Source of the DNA: Actinomycetota bacterium
Lineage (GTDB): Bacteria > Actinomycetota > Coriobacteriia > Anaerosomatales > JAHIQC01
Direction of reading: 5' to 3'
Assembly (NCBI GenBank): GCA_018902765.1
Contig: JAHIQC010000069.1
Coordinates: forward strand, 1-6,999
DNA length: 6,999 nt
Below the pieces are notes generated by a model, which saw only the letters and a list, made by a program, of their open reading frames with translations, was not told the origin of the DNA and did not search any database. Made by a program: the position numbers and the translations under genes. Below are positions 1-6,126 of the stretch, piece by piece (position 1 is the first letter of the stretch; each line of letters begins with the position of its first letter).

Positions 1-215
<215 letters not shown>

Positions 216-255
216 GATCGGCCTCTTAGCCACCCGGCCGGGCGTCGCTTGTGCT

Positions 256-283
256 TTGAACGCCCAAAACCCTGTGGTAGAAT
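256..283 (+). promoter_or_regulatory. Probable sigma70-type promoter for the rimP-nusA-infB operon
   Basis: A -35 element TTGAAC (256-261) and a -10 element TAGAAT (278-283) are separated by 16 bases. TG at 275-276 makes this an extended -10 (TGnTAGAAT). Transcription would begin near 290, giving a leader of about 75 bases before the rimP start. It sits in the only real intergenic gap of the window, directly before a long run of closely spaced genes, where an operon promoter is expected. The call rests on consensus matching only. Confidence 0.72.
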
Positions 284-307
284 CCCTTTCGCACGTGAAT
301 CTGTCGT

Positions 308-319
308 TTCTCGCGAGAA
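308..319 (+). repeat. 12-base perfect palindrome in the rimP leader
   Basis: TTCTCGCGAGAA is its own reverse complement. It lies just downstream of the predicted transcription start and shares its right half (316-319) with the 5' arm of the downstream hairpin. In RNA it could form a 4-bp stem with a CGCG loop, mutually exclusive with the base of the longer hairpin. It could also be a protein-binding site in DNA. It is short enough that it may have no function. Confidence 0.5.
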
Positions 320-344
320 GTGGGTAACCCCCGCTTCTTTTGTT
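316..344 (+). terminator. Attenuator-like hairpin with T-rich tail in the rimP leader
   Basis: The left arm 316-324 (AGAAGTGGG) pairs with the right arm 330-338 (CCCGCTTCT) in nine pairs including one G-U, around a five-base loop (TAACC). A T-rich tail follows (TTTT at 338-341, then G, then TT). This is the form of an intrinsic terminator, but it lies between the promoter and rimP, so it would act as an attenuator rather than end the upstream gene. In Bacillus subtilis the equivalent operon is reported to be under NusA-dependent termination in its leader. The interrupted T-tract and G-U pair here fit a suboptimal terminator that would need a factor such as NusA. That regulatory role is inference. 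Confidence 0.68.
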
Positions 345-348
345 CTGG

Positions 349-356
349 AAGGAGGT
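349..356 (+). promoter_or_regulatory. Strong ribosome binding site deciding the rimP start
   Basis: AAGGAGGT is a full-length match to the anti-Shine-Dalgarno sequence and ends nine bases before the ATG at 366. It selects that ATG rather than the in-frame GTG, TTG or ATG codons further upstream. It lies just past the T-tail of the leader hairpin and is not part of the stem, so the hairpin would not directly hide it. Confidence 0.9.
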
Positions 357-365
357 AGGTCGGCT

Positions 366-848
366 ATGCAGGTACCGTTGCATGAGAGGATTGAATCGCT
401 TCTGGCTCCTGTGGCCGCGCGCGAAGGTTACGAACTTGTCGCCGTGGAGACTGCCGGCGCTACCAAGGCACCGTTGGTGCGCGTACTTCTGGATCGCGAG
501 AGCGGCCTGGATATCGATGCGATAGTCGCTGCAAACGGATGGATATCCGAGGTGCTTGATGCCGAGGACCCCATACCGAGCGGTTACACCCTCGAGGTGA
601 GCACACCTGGCATCGATCGGCCTTTGCGCAAGATCGAGGACTTCGAGCGATTCATTGGGTCGACGGCGGTCATGAAGACCAGGACGATCGAAGGTCGCAC
701 GAGATTCACGGGCATAATCTCTGCAGTTGAGGACGAGGTCATCGTCCTCGATATCGACGGACAGACGTTCCGCGTACCCTTCGGGTCGGTCGTGAAGGCC
801 AACATCAAAGGTGACGTGGACTTTAACCAGAAGGGAGCGGACGACTGA
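366..848 (+). CDS. rimP: Ribosome maturation factor RimP
   Basis: A 160-residue cytoplasmic protein that assists early maturation of the 30S ribosomal subunit. The length is typical of the family. The N-terminal alpha/beta domain (about residues 1-85) ends in the signature EVSTPGIDRPL (77-87), and the C-terminal SH3-like domain (about 93-150) contains short strands such as RFTGIISAV and TFRVPFGSV. The start at ATG 366 is chosen because of the perfect Shine-Dalgarno sequence nine bases upstream. The reading frame stays open to 249, but that stretch covers the promoter and leader hairpin and shows no RimP-like sequence. It is the first gene of the operon after the leader. Its TGA stop shares one base with the nusA ATG, so the two are probably translationally coupled. 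Confidence 0.95.
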   Translation: MQVPLHERIESLLAPVAAREGYELVAVETAGATKAPLVRVLLDRESGLDIDAIVAANGWISEVLDAEDPIPSGYTLEVSTPGIDRPLRKIEDFERFIGSTAVMKTRTIEGRTRFTGIISAVEDEVIVLDIDGQTFRVPFGSVVKANIKGDVDFNQKGADD

Positions 849-1990
849 TGAGTTCAGAGCTGATGGACGCCCTCAAAGCGCTCGCCCGCGAGAAGAATAT
901 CGACGAGTACGAGATGCTCGACAAGCTCGAGCAGCAGCTCGCCCAGACCTATAAGCGGATATTGGATCTTGAGAACGACACCCGCGTGGTGCTCGATCGT
1001 GAGACCGGTCGCATATATGTCTACGAACTCGTGCCCGTGGGTGGCACCGAGGAAGAGCCTGAGTTCGAGGAGCACGACATCACGCCCAAGGACGTATCAC
1101 GCATAGCTGCTCAGGCGGCCAAGAGCGTGATCATGGGTTCGATCCGCGAGGCTGAGCGCGAGAAGATCTTCGACGAGTACTCAGACCGCGTCGGTGAGAG
1201 CGTCACGGGTACGGTTCAGCAGTCTGACTCGCGCTATACACTCATCAAGCTCCGCGAAGGCGTTGAGGCCCTGCTTCCTCCCAGTGAGCAGCCTCACAAT
1301 GAACGCTACGATCACAATCAGCGGATCAAGGCCTATATCATCGAGGTGCGTAAAACCTCCAACGAGCCTTCGATCGTTGTCTCCAGGACACATCCCGGTC
1401 TCATTCGTCGTCTGTTCGAGCTCGAGGTTCCCGAGATCTACGACGGAATCGTCGAGATCAAGAGCGTCGCCCGCGAACCCGGTCTGCGCAGCAAGGTCGC
1501 TGTCTCTAGCCGCGAATCTGGGCTAGACCCCGTGGGCGCATGCGTCGGCCCCAAGGGCAGCCGCGTGCGCATGATCGTCGGTGAGCTTCGCGGCGAGAGA
1601 ATCGACGTCGTGCCGTGGTCCGAGGATGCGGCGACCTATGTTGCCAACGCATTGTCACCGGCCAAGGTCAGCCGCGTCATGGCGGACGACGGTTCCCACA
1701 CGGCGACGGTGATCGTTCCTGACGACCAGCTTTCGCTTGCAATCGGCAAAGAGGGACAGAATGCCCGTCTAGCCGCAAAGCTCACCGGATGGCGTATCGA
1801 CATCAAGAGCCAGTCACAAGCAGCCGAGCAGGGCCTTGCCCACGCTGTGGCCGCAGGTGACCAGGGTGCGACCGATGAGGAGTACGACGGCCGCTGCGTC
1901 GCCGTGACCTCATCCGGGCTGCGGTGCCGCAACAAGGCGGTATCGGGCAGTGTTCACTGCCGCATCCACCAGAAGGAGGACGCCAAGTAG
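848..1990 (+). CDS. nusA: Transcription termination/antitermination factor NusA with a Cys/His-containing C-terminal tail
   Basis: A 380-residue RNA-polymerase-binding factor that promotes pausing and modulates termination and antitermination. Domains in order: N-terminal RNAP-binding domain (about 1-115, with DALKALAREKNID near the start), S1 domain (about 116-182), KH1 (about 200-275, with DPVGACVGPKGSRVR and GPKG at 234-237), and KH2 (about 276-345, with LAIGKEGQNARLAAKLTGW and GKEG at 300-303). The acidic AR repeats of proteobacterial NusA are absent, as in Gram-positive homologues. After KH2 and a short Ala/Glu-rich linker comes a tail with C350, C360, C371 and H374 in a C-x9-C-x10-C-x2-H pattern, which resembles a small metal-binding finger and is not part of canonical NusA. 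A purine-rich AAGGGAG (831-837) ends ten bases before the ATG, which shares one base with the rimP stop. NusA may repress its own operon through the leader hairpin (inference). Confidence 0.96.
   Translation: MSSELMDALKALAREKNIDEYEMLDKLEQQLAQTYKRILDLENDTRVVLDRETGRIYVYELVPVGGTEEEPEFEEHDITPKDVSRIAAQAAKSVIMGSIREAEREKIFDEYSDRVGESVTGTVQQSDSRYTLIKLREGVEALLPPSEQPHNERYDHNQRIKAYIIEVRKTSNEPSIVVSRTHPGLIRRLFELEVPEIYDGIVEIKSVAREPGLRSKVAVSSRESGLDPVGACVGPKGSRVRMIVGELRGERIDVVPWSEDAATYVANALSPAKVSRVMADDGSHTATVIVPDDQLSLAIGKEGQNARLAAKLTGWRIDIKSQSQAAEQGLAHAVAAGDQGATDEEYDGRCVAVTSSGLRCRNKAVSGSVHCRIHQKEDAK
1973..1979 (+). promoter_or_regulatory. Ribosome binding site deciding the GTG start of ylxR
   Basis: AAGGAGG lies inside the last codons of nusA and ends ten bases before the GTG at 1990. 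It supports this GTG over the in-frame ATG at 1924, which would add 22 residues translated from nusA coding DNA in another frame. Confidence 0.85.
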
Positions 1991-2289
1991 TGGTCACGGT
2001 ACGGAAAACGCCCCTGCGCACCTGCATCGGTTGTGCGACCGGCTCGGATAAGCGAGCGCTCGTACGGGTGGTGCGCACACCGGAAGGCGATGTGTCGGTT
2101 GATTCAACCGGCAAAGCCAATGGCAGGGGAGCGTATCTGTGTGCCCAGCCGGAATGTTTTGATGCGGCGGTGCGTCGCAAGCGCCTGGATTCTGCGTTGC
2201 GAGTGCACCTCAAAGAAGACGACATAGACAGACTGAGACGAGAGTTCGACCAGGTCATTGAGACGCTGGCGACTTCGCAAGGACGGTGA
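1990..2289 (+). CDS. rnpM: YlxR/RnpM family RNA-binding protein (RNase P modulator)
   Basis: A 99-residue protein of the YlxR (DUF448) family, almost always encoded between nusA and infB. The B. subtilis member has been reported to bind RNase P RNA and modulate its activity, hence the name RnpM. Family hallmarks are RTCIGC (10-15), RALVRVVRTPEG (22-33), a D-x-T-G-K turn, and GRGAYLC (45-51). It starts at GTG 1990, sharing one base with the nusA TAG stop, with a strong Shine-Dalgarno ten bases upstream. Starting at ATG 1924 would add a low-complexity stretch that is only nusA read out of frame. Four cysteines, C12-x2-C15 and C51-x4-C56, form two pairs that could bind zinc; the B. subtilis protein as I recall it lacks them. 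The C-terminal third is helical and rich in Arg, Lys, Glu and Asp. Confidence 0.93.
   Translation: MVTVRKTPLRTCIGCATGSDKRALVRVVRTPEGDVSVDSTGKANGRGAYLCAQPECFDAAVRRKRLDSALRVHLKEDDIDRLRREFDQVIETLATSQGR
2285..2289 (+). promoter_or_regulatory. Ribosome binding site for infB
   Basis: GGTGA overlaps the ylxR stop codon and ends nine bases before ATG 2299. A second in-frame ATG at 2308 would leave 18 bases, which is too long, so 2299 is preferred. Homologues often begin close to the MRVHEL encoded from 2308, so the choice is not certain. An AAGGA at 2279-2283 may add to the site. Confidence 0.55.
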
Positions 2290-2298
2290 CCTGCACGT

Positions 2299-4734
2299 AT
2301 GCCGAGCATGAGAGTACATGAGCTGGCCAAGGAGTTCGGGATGAGTTCGAAAGAACTCCTCGATCACCTCGCCGGGCTCAAAATCCCCGCAAAGAACCAC
2401 GCATCGACGCTTGTCGAGGCGTACGTGGACAAGATTCGCAAGGACCTCGGTCCCATCATCGCCGAAAAGCAGGCGGAGATGGAGCTGGAGCGCGCCAAGC
2501 ATGACGCGGAAGAGGCGGAGAAGCGTGCGGCCGAGGACGCCATTCGCAAAGCCGAGGATGACGACCGCAGGCGTCGCGAGGCCGAGGAGCGCTCGAAGCG
2601 CGAGGCTGAGGCCCAAGCCAAGGTAGACGCCGAAGCCGCTGAAGCCAAGGTGGCCGAAGAGGCCGCCAAGTCTGTAGCAGAGGCGGCAGCCAAAGCAGCA
2701 GAGGCTGCTGCAGAGGCCGCCAAGCTCACCGCTGTAGAAGACTCCAAGCGCAACGCCGCAGATGCCGCACGCCTGGAGAAGGAAGAAGAAGAGCGCTACC
2801 GCCGTATGGCGCAAGAGGCCGAGCAGGCGTCGCGTAATAAGGTCATCGAGGAAGCAAAGGCCGCTGTGGCTGCTGCTCAAGCCGGTGGAGGAAAGCGCAA
2901 GAAGAAGAAGGACAAGCGCGCCGATCAGGCGGCGGCTGTGGCAGAGGTTGTCGCACCGGTGGCCGATGACACCATTCCTGCCGTGCAAGGTGAACTCGTC
3001 ACGGTCACAGAAGGCGTGACGGTCGGCGAGTTCGCTGAGGCCTTGGGCTTGGCTCCGAACGAGATCATCAAGAGGCTCATGCTCTTAGGCATGCCCCTGA
3101 CAGTCAACCAGCCGATGATGAGCGACGTCGTCGAGCTCATCGCCGACGATCTTGATCGTCGCGTCGCCGTCGTGAGCCCCGAAGAAGAGGCAGGGTGGAC
3201 CTTCGTCGACGACGAGGCAGATCTCAAGCCGCGCCCGCCGGTTGTCACCGTCATGGGCCACGTCGACCACGGCAAGACTTCGCTCCTCGATGCCATCCGT
3301 GAGACCGGTGTCGCAGCCACTGAAGCCGGCGGTATCACCCAGCACATCGGTGCATCGGTCGTTCATCGCAACGGTCGACAGATCACCTTCATCGACACTC
3401 CGGGCCACGAGGCGTTCACCGCCATGCGTGCTCGCGGCGCGAACATCACCGACATAGTCATCCTTGTGGTCGCGGCGGACGATGGCGTGATGCCTCAGAC
3501 CGTCGAGGCTATTCATCACGCGAAGGCCGCTGGCGTGCCGATCATTGTTGCTGTCAACAAGATCGATAAGGACGGCGCGAACCCCGAGACCGTCCGCCAG
3601 ATGCTCACCGAGCACGAGATCGTGCCCGAGGAGTGGGGCGGAACGAACATCTTCGTGAACGTTTCGGCCAAGAAACGTCTCCATATCGAGGATCTACTCG
3701 AGATGGTTCTGCTTCAGGCGGATGTACTTGAGCTCAAGGCGAATCCGGACACATCCGCTTCGGGAGTTGTCATCGAAGCCAAGCTCGACAAGGGTCGTGG
3801 ACCTGTGGCGACTGTGCTCGTCCAGAGAGGCACACTGAAGGGCGGGGATCCGTTGGTCGCCGGCACCTCGCATGGTCGAGTTCGTGCGCTGGTCGATCAG
3901 CTCGGTAAGACCGTGAAAGAGGCAGGCCCTGCGGACGCAGTCGAGGTTCTCGGCCTGTCTTCGGTGCCATCGGCAGGAGATGAGTTCCGTGTCTTTGCCG
4001 ACGAGCGTGACGCCAGGAACCTTGCCGAGGAAAAGGCGCTCAAGATGCGCCTGCTGGGCGAGAAGAAGAAGGTCCACGTCTCACTCGAGGACTTGTTCGC
4101 CCGTATACAGGAGGGTGAGCTCAAGGATCTCAATCTCGTGGTCAAGGCAGACGTACACGGTTCGATCGAGGCTCTCAAGGATGCTTTGGACAAGATGGAT
4201 CAATCTGAGGTCCGCATCAATGTCATCCACTCCGCAGTCGGCGCCGTCACAGAGACCGACGTGAGCTTCGCTGATGCCTCCGACGCTATCATCATCGGAT
4301 TCAACGTTCGTCCGAACCCGGCTGCCAAACTGGCCGCTGAGAAGGCCAGCGTCGACATCCGTCTGTATCGCGTCATCTATCAAGCCATCGAGGAGATCAA
4401 CGCCGCTCGTATAGGCATGCTTTCGCCGGACATCGTCGAGAAGGATACCGCTCGGGTCGAGGTTCGCGAGCTGTTCCGCGTTCCCAAGATGGGCGTCATC
4501 GCCGGTTCGTATGTCCTAGAGGGCGAGATCACTCGTGACGACCAGATCCGTATCGTTCGTGACGGTACAGTCGTCTACGAGGGTAAGCTCGGCTCCCTTC
4601 GTCGGTTCAAGGACGACGTCAAGTCGGTGAAGGCCGGCTATGAATGCGGAGTCGGCGTCGAGGGCTTCCAAGACATCAAGGAAGGCGACATCATCGAGTC
4701 ATACAAGACGATCGAAGTCGCCCGAGAGTCGTAG
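2299..4734 (+). CDS. infB: Translation initiation factor IF-2
   Basis: An 811-residue GTPase that brings initiator fMet-tRNA to the 30S subunit and promotes 50S joining. Visible in order: a first IF2_N module (about 1-48, [20 protein letters not shown]); a long charged Ala/Glu/Lys/Arg-rich linker (about 55-215), probably helical, ending in a Lys-rich patch near 199-207; a second IF2_N module (about 233-285); the GTPase domain with G1 GHVDHGKT (320-327), G2 GGITQHIGA (344-352), G3 DTPGH (366-370), G4 NKID (420-423) and G5 SAK (456-458); then domain II, domain III and the fMet-tRNA-binding C-terminal domain ending in the conserved [20 protein letters not shown] (781-800). All key GTPase residues are present and the length is normal. 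The gap from ylxR is nine bases and the gap to rbfA is 12, so it sits within the operon. Confidence 0.98.
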   Translation: MPSMRVHELAKEFGMSSKELLDHLAGLKIPAKNHASTLVEAYVDKIRKDLGPIIAEKQAEMELERAKHDAEEAEKRAAEDAIRKAEDDDRRRREAEERSKREAEAQAKVDAEAAEAKVAEEAAKSVAEAAAKAAEAAAEAAKLTAVEDSKRNAADAARLEKEEEERYRRMAQEAEQASRNKVIEEAKAAVAAAQAGGGKRKKKKDKRADQAAAVAEVVAPVADDTIPAVQGELVTVTEGVTVGEFAEALGLAPNEIIKRLMLLGMPLTVNQPMMSDVVELIADDLDRRVAVVSPEEEAGWTFVDDEADLKPRPPVVTVMGHVDHGKTSLLDAIRETGVAATEAGGITQHIGASVVHRNGRQITFIDTPGHEAFTAMRARGANITDIVILVVAADDGVMPQTVEAIHHAKAAGVPIIVAVNKIDKDGANPETVRQMLTEHEIVPEEWGGTNIFVNVSAKKRLHIEDLLEMVLLQADVLELKANPDTSASGVVIEAKLDKGRGPVATVLVQRGTLKGGDPLVAGTSHGRVRALVDQLGKTVKEAGPADAVEVLGLSSVPSAGDEFRVFADERDARNLAEEKALKMRLLGEKKKVHVSLEDLFARIQEGELKDLNLVVKADVHGSIEALKDALDKMDQSEVRINVIHSAVGAVTETDVSFADASDAIIIGFNVRPNPAAKLAAEKASVDIRLYRVIYQAIEEINAARIGMLSPDIVEKDTARVEVRELFRVPKMGVIAGSYVLEGEITRDDQIRIVRDGTVVYEGKLGSLRRFKDDVKSVKAGYECGVGVEGFQDIKEGDIIESYKTIEVARES

Positions 4735-4746
4735 GGGTTCATTGCA

Positions 4747-5157
4747 ATGAAGCAGACTCCTCGGACTAGAAAACTCAATGAGTCAGTGAGGGTCGCGATC
4801 GCGTCGATCATCCTCGACGAGATCGCCGACCCTCGTCTTGAGCTCGTGACTGTGACTGCCGCACACGTCGCTCCTGACTTGATGCAGGCCAATATCTACG
4901 TAACTGCGCACGGTGACGAAGAGCGCTATCGCGAAGTGCTTGCGGGCCTCGAATCGGCAAAGGGCCGTATTCGCTCGCTCGTTGGGCAGCGGGTCAAGGG
5001 CCGCTTCACCCCTGAGCTGCGCTTCTTCATCGACGACAGCGTAGACGCAGGTATGCGTATCGCTGAGGCACTCAAGGATGTCCCTCCGACTCTACGCGAG
5101 AATGCCGACAGGGCATCAGCCGAGGATCGAAGCGACGTCGACGGTTCGCCGGAGTAG
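4747..5157 (+). CDS. rbfA: 30S ribosome-binding factor RbfA
   Basis: A 136-residue KH-fold protein that binds the 30S subunit during late 16S rRNA maturation, acting with RimP and other assembly factors. The core matches the family: a basic start (KQTPRTRKLNESV), DPRL (28-31) followed by VTVT (34-37), an ANIYV strand, and a closing block RIRSLVGQRVKGRFTPELRF (74-93) followed by DDSVDAGMRIAE. From about residue 112 the tail is Asp/Glu/Ser-rich and probably disordered. The ATG at 4747 lies nine bases after AGGGG (4733-4737), which overlaps the infB stop. Placement right after infB is the usual arrangement. Confidence 0.95.
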   Translation: MKQTPRTRKLNESVRVAIASIILDEIADPRLELVTVTAAHVAPDLMQANIYVTAHGDEERYREVLAGLESAKGRIRSLVGQRVKGRFTPELRFFIDDSVDAGMRIAEALKDVPPTLRENADRASAEDRSDVDGSPE

Positions 5158-5160
5158 CGT

Positions 5161-6126
5161 ATGAGTACGCCGTACCATCGCGCCGCGGTGCATCTGCGTC
5201 ATGCCGCATCGGTTGCTGTCTGCGCTCATGTTCGACCCGATGGCGATGCTATGGGGTCGGTATTGGCGCTTACACTCGCTCTGCGTGCGGCCGGAGTGCC
5301 CGCCGTCCCGGTCTTGGCTGATGACGGCCCACCTCCGCGCACGTACGCGTTCCTTCCCGGATATGCGCTTCTTACGCTCGCAAGCGAACTCGAGCAACCT
5401 GAGGTGTTCGTCGCTCTCGACACGCCGAGCTTCGCCCGCCTAGGCGTTGCCGAGGACATGGCGCGCCAAGCAGAGACCTTGATCGTTTTCGATCATCACC
5501 CGGACAACCGGGAATTCGGAGACGTCAACGTCGTCGACCCCGGCGCTGCCGCGACCGCCCAGATGGTATGGCGATTCCTTGAAGTCATGGATGTCCGTCC
5601 CACTCCGGAAATCGCCTTGTGCTGCTACGTGGCACTGATGACCGACACGGGTCGATTCCAGTATGACAACACCACTCCAGCCGCGTTTCGTGACGCCGCG
5701 ACGATGATCGAGGCGGGGGCGGATCCGGCTCAAGCATCGCGTCTTGTGTATCAGGAACGCTCGGCTGGCTCCCTCGCGCTTGAGGCGCGTCTCTTGTCCC
5801 GGCTCACGGTCACCAACGGCGGTCGTGTAGCGTGGGCATGGCTGGATGACGATGACTTTGCCCTCACCGGTGCCAGTGCCGAGGAATCCGAGAACCTGCC
5901 AGATGCCGTCCGAGTCATCGCTGGCATCGATGTCGCGGTACTGCTCCGCCTCACTCAAGGAGAGGTGCGCGGGAATCTGCGTGCCAAGACGGGTGTGGAC
6001 GTCGCCACAGTTGCACGGGAATTCGGCGGCGGCGGGCACAGAGCGGCAGCCGGCTTCTCGTTTGCCGGCACACTGGATGAACTCGTGCCGCGCCTCTTGG
6101 CGATGCTGCCAGGCGGCGCCGTCTGA
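5161..6126 (+). CDS. nrnA: DHH/DHHA1 phosphoesterase, NrnA-type (oligoribonuclease and/or pAp phosphatase)
   Basis: A 321-residue cytoplasmic metal-dependent phosphoesterase. NrnA relatives degrade very short RNAs and dephosphorylate pAp, and some act on pApA or cyclic dinucleotides. The DHH domain carries the expected manganese ligands: H23 and PDGDAMGS (26-33, with D27 and D29), D87 in ALDTPS, the DHH triad 111-113 followed by N116, and D162 in MTDTGRFQY. The DHHA1 domain ends with the substrate-binding GGGGHRAAAGF (289-299). The length is typical of NrnA; there are no membrane segments or GGDEF/PAS domains, which argues against GdpP. Exact substrate preference cannot be read from the sequence. 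It starts three bases after rbfA with GGAG six bases upstream, and its TGA shares one base with truB. Location between rbfA and truB is common in Gram-positive genomes. Confidence 0.9.
   Translation: MSTPYHRAAVHLRHAASVAVCAHVRPDGDAMGSVLALTLALRAAGVPAVPVLADDGPPPRTYAFLPGYALLTLASELEQPEVFVALDTPSFARLGVAEDMARQAETLIVFDHHPDNREFGDVNVVDPGAAATAQMVWRFLEVMDVRPTPEIALCCYVALMTDTGRFQYDNTTPAAFRDAATMIEAGADPAQASRLVYQERSAGSLALEARLLSRLTVTNGGRVAWAWLDDDDFALTGASAEESENLPDAVRVIAGIDVAVLLRLTQGEVRGNLRAKTGVDVATVAREFGGGGHRAAAGFSFAGTLDELVPRLLAMLPGGAV

Larger units (their letters stand above)
216..365 (+). other. Intergenic leader region between proS and rimP
   Basis: This 150-base gap is the only sizeable non-coding stretch. 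Its left part (216-255) has a GC-rich 10-base palindrome CCCGGCCGGG at 233-242 but no T-run, so I do not call a terminator for proS. The middle holds the promoter at 256-283 and the right part holds the leader hairpin and rimP ribosome binding site. The reading frame of rimP happens to stay open back to 249, but this is not coding. Confidence 0.8.

Noticed and set aside
233..242. CCCGGCCGGG palindrome after proS as a terminator
   Set aside because: It can form only about three pairs around a GGCC loop and has no T-run after it, so it does not resemble an intrinsic terminator.
249..365. A 39-codon in-frame extension upstream of rimP
   Set aside because: It spans the predicted promoter and leader hairpin, has no ribosome binding site of its own, and RimP homology begins at the ATG at 366 behind a perfect Shine-Dalgarno.
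1924..1989. An ATG start for ylxR inside nusA
   Set aside because: The added 22 residues are nusA read out of frame; the GTG at 1990 has a strong Shine-Dalgarno and gives the normal family length.
2684..2726. GCAGC/GCTGC-type repeats in the infB linker as a repeat array or recombination site
   Set aside because: They are irregular and follow from runs of Ala and Glu codons rather than from a conserved DNA unit.
2104..2988. A 294-codon minus-strand open frame opposite ylxR and infB
   Set aside because: It is Leu/Gly/Cys-rich because it mirrors the Ala/Glu/Lys codons of the IF2 linker; no family is recognised and the plus-strand genes fully explain the DNA.
3085..3684. A 199-codon minus-strand open frame opposite the IF2 GTPase domain
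   Set aside because: It is the mirror of a highly conserved domain in high-GC DNA, with no recognisable product.
5440..6039. A 199-codon minus-strand open frame opposite nrnA
   Set aside because: A high-GC shadow frame with no domain, opposite a gene with intact DHH and DHHA1 motifs.
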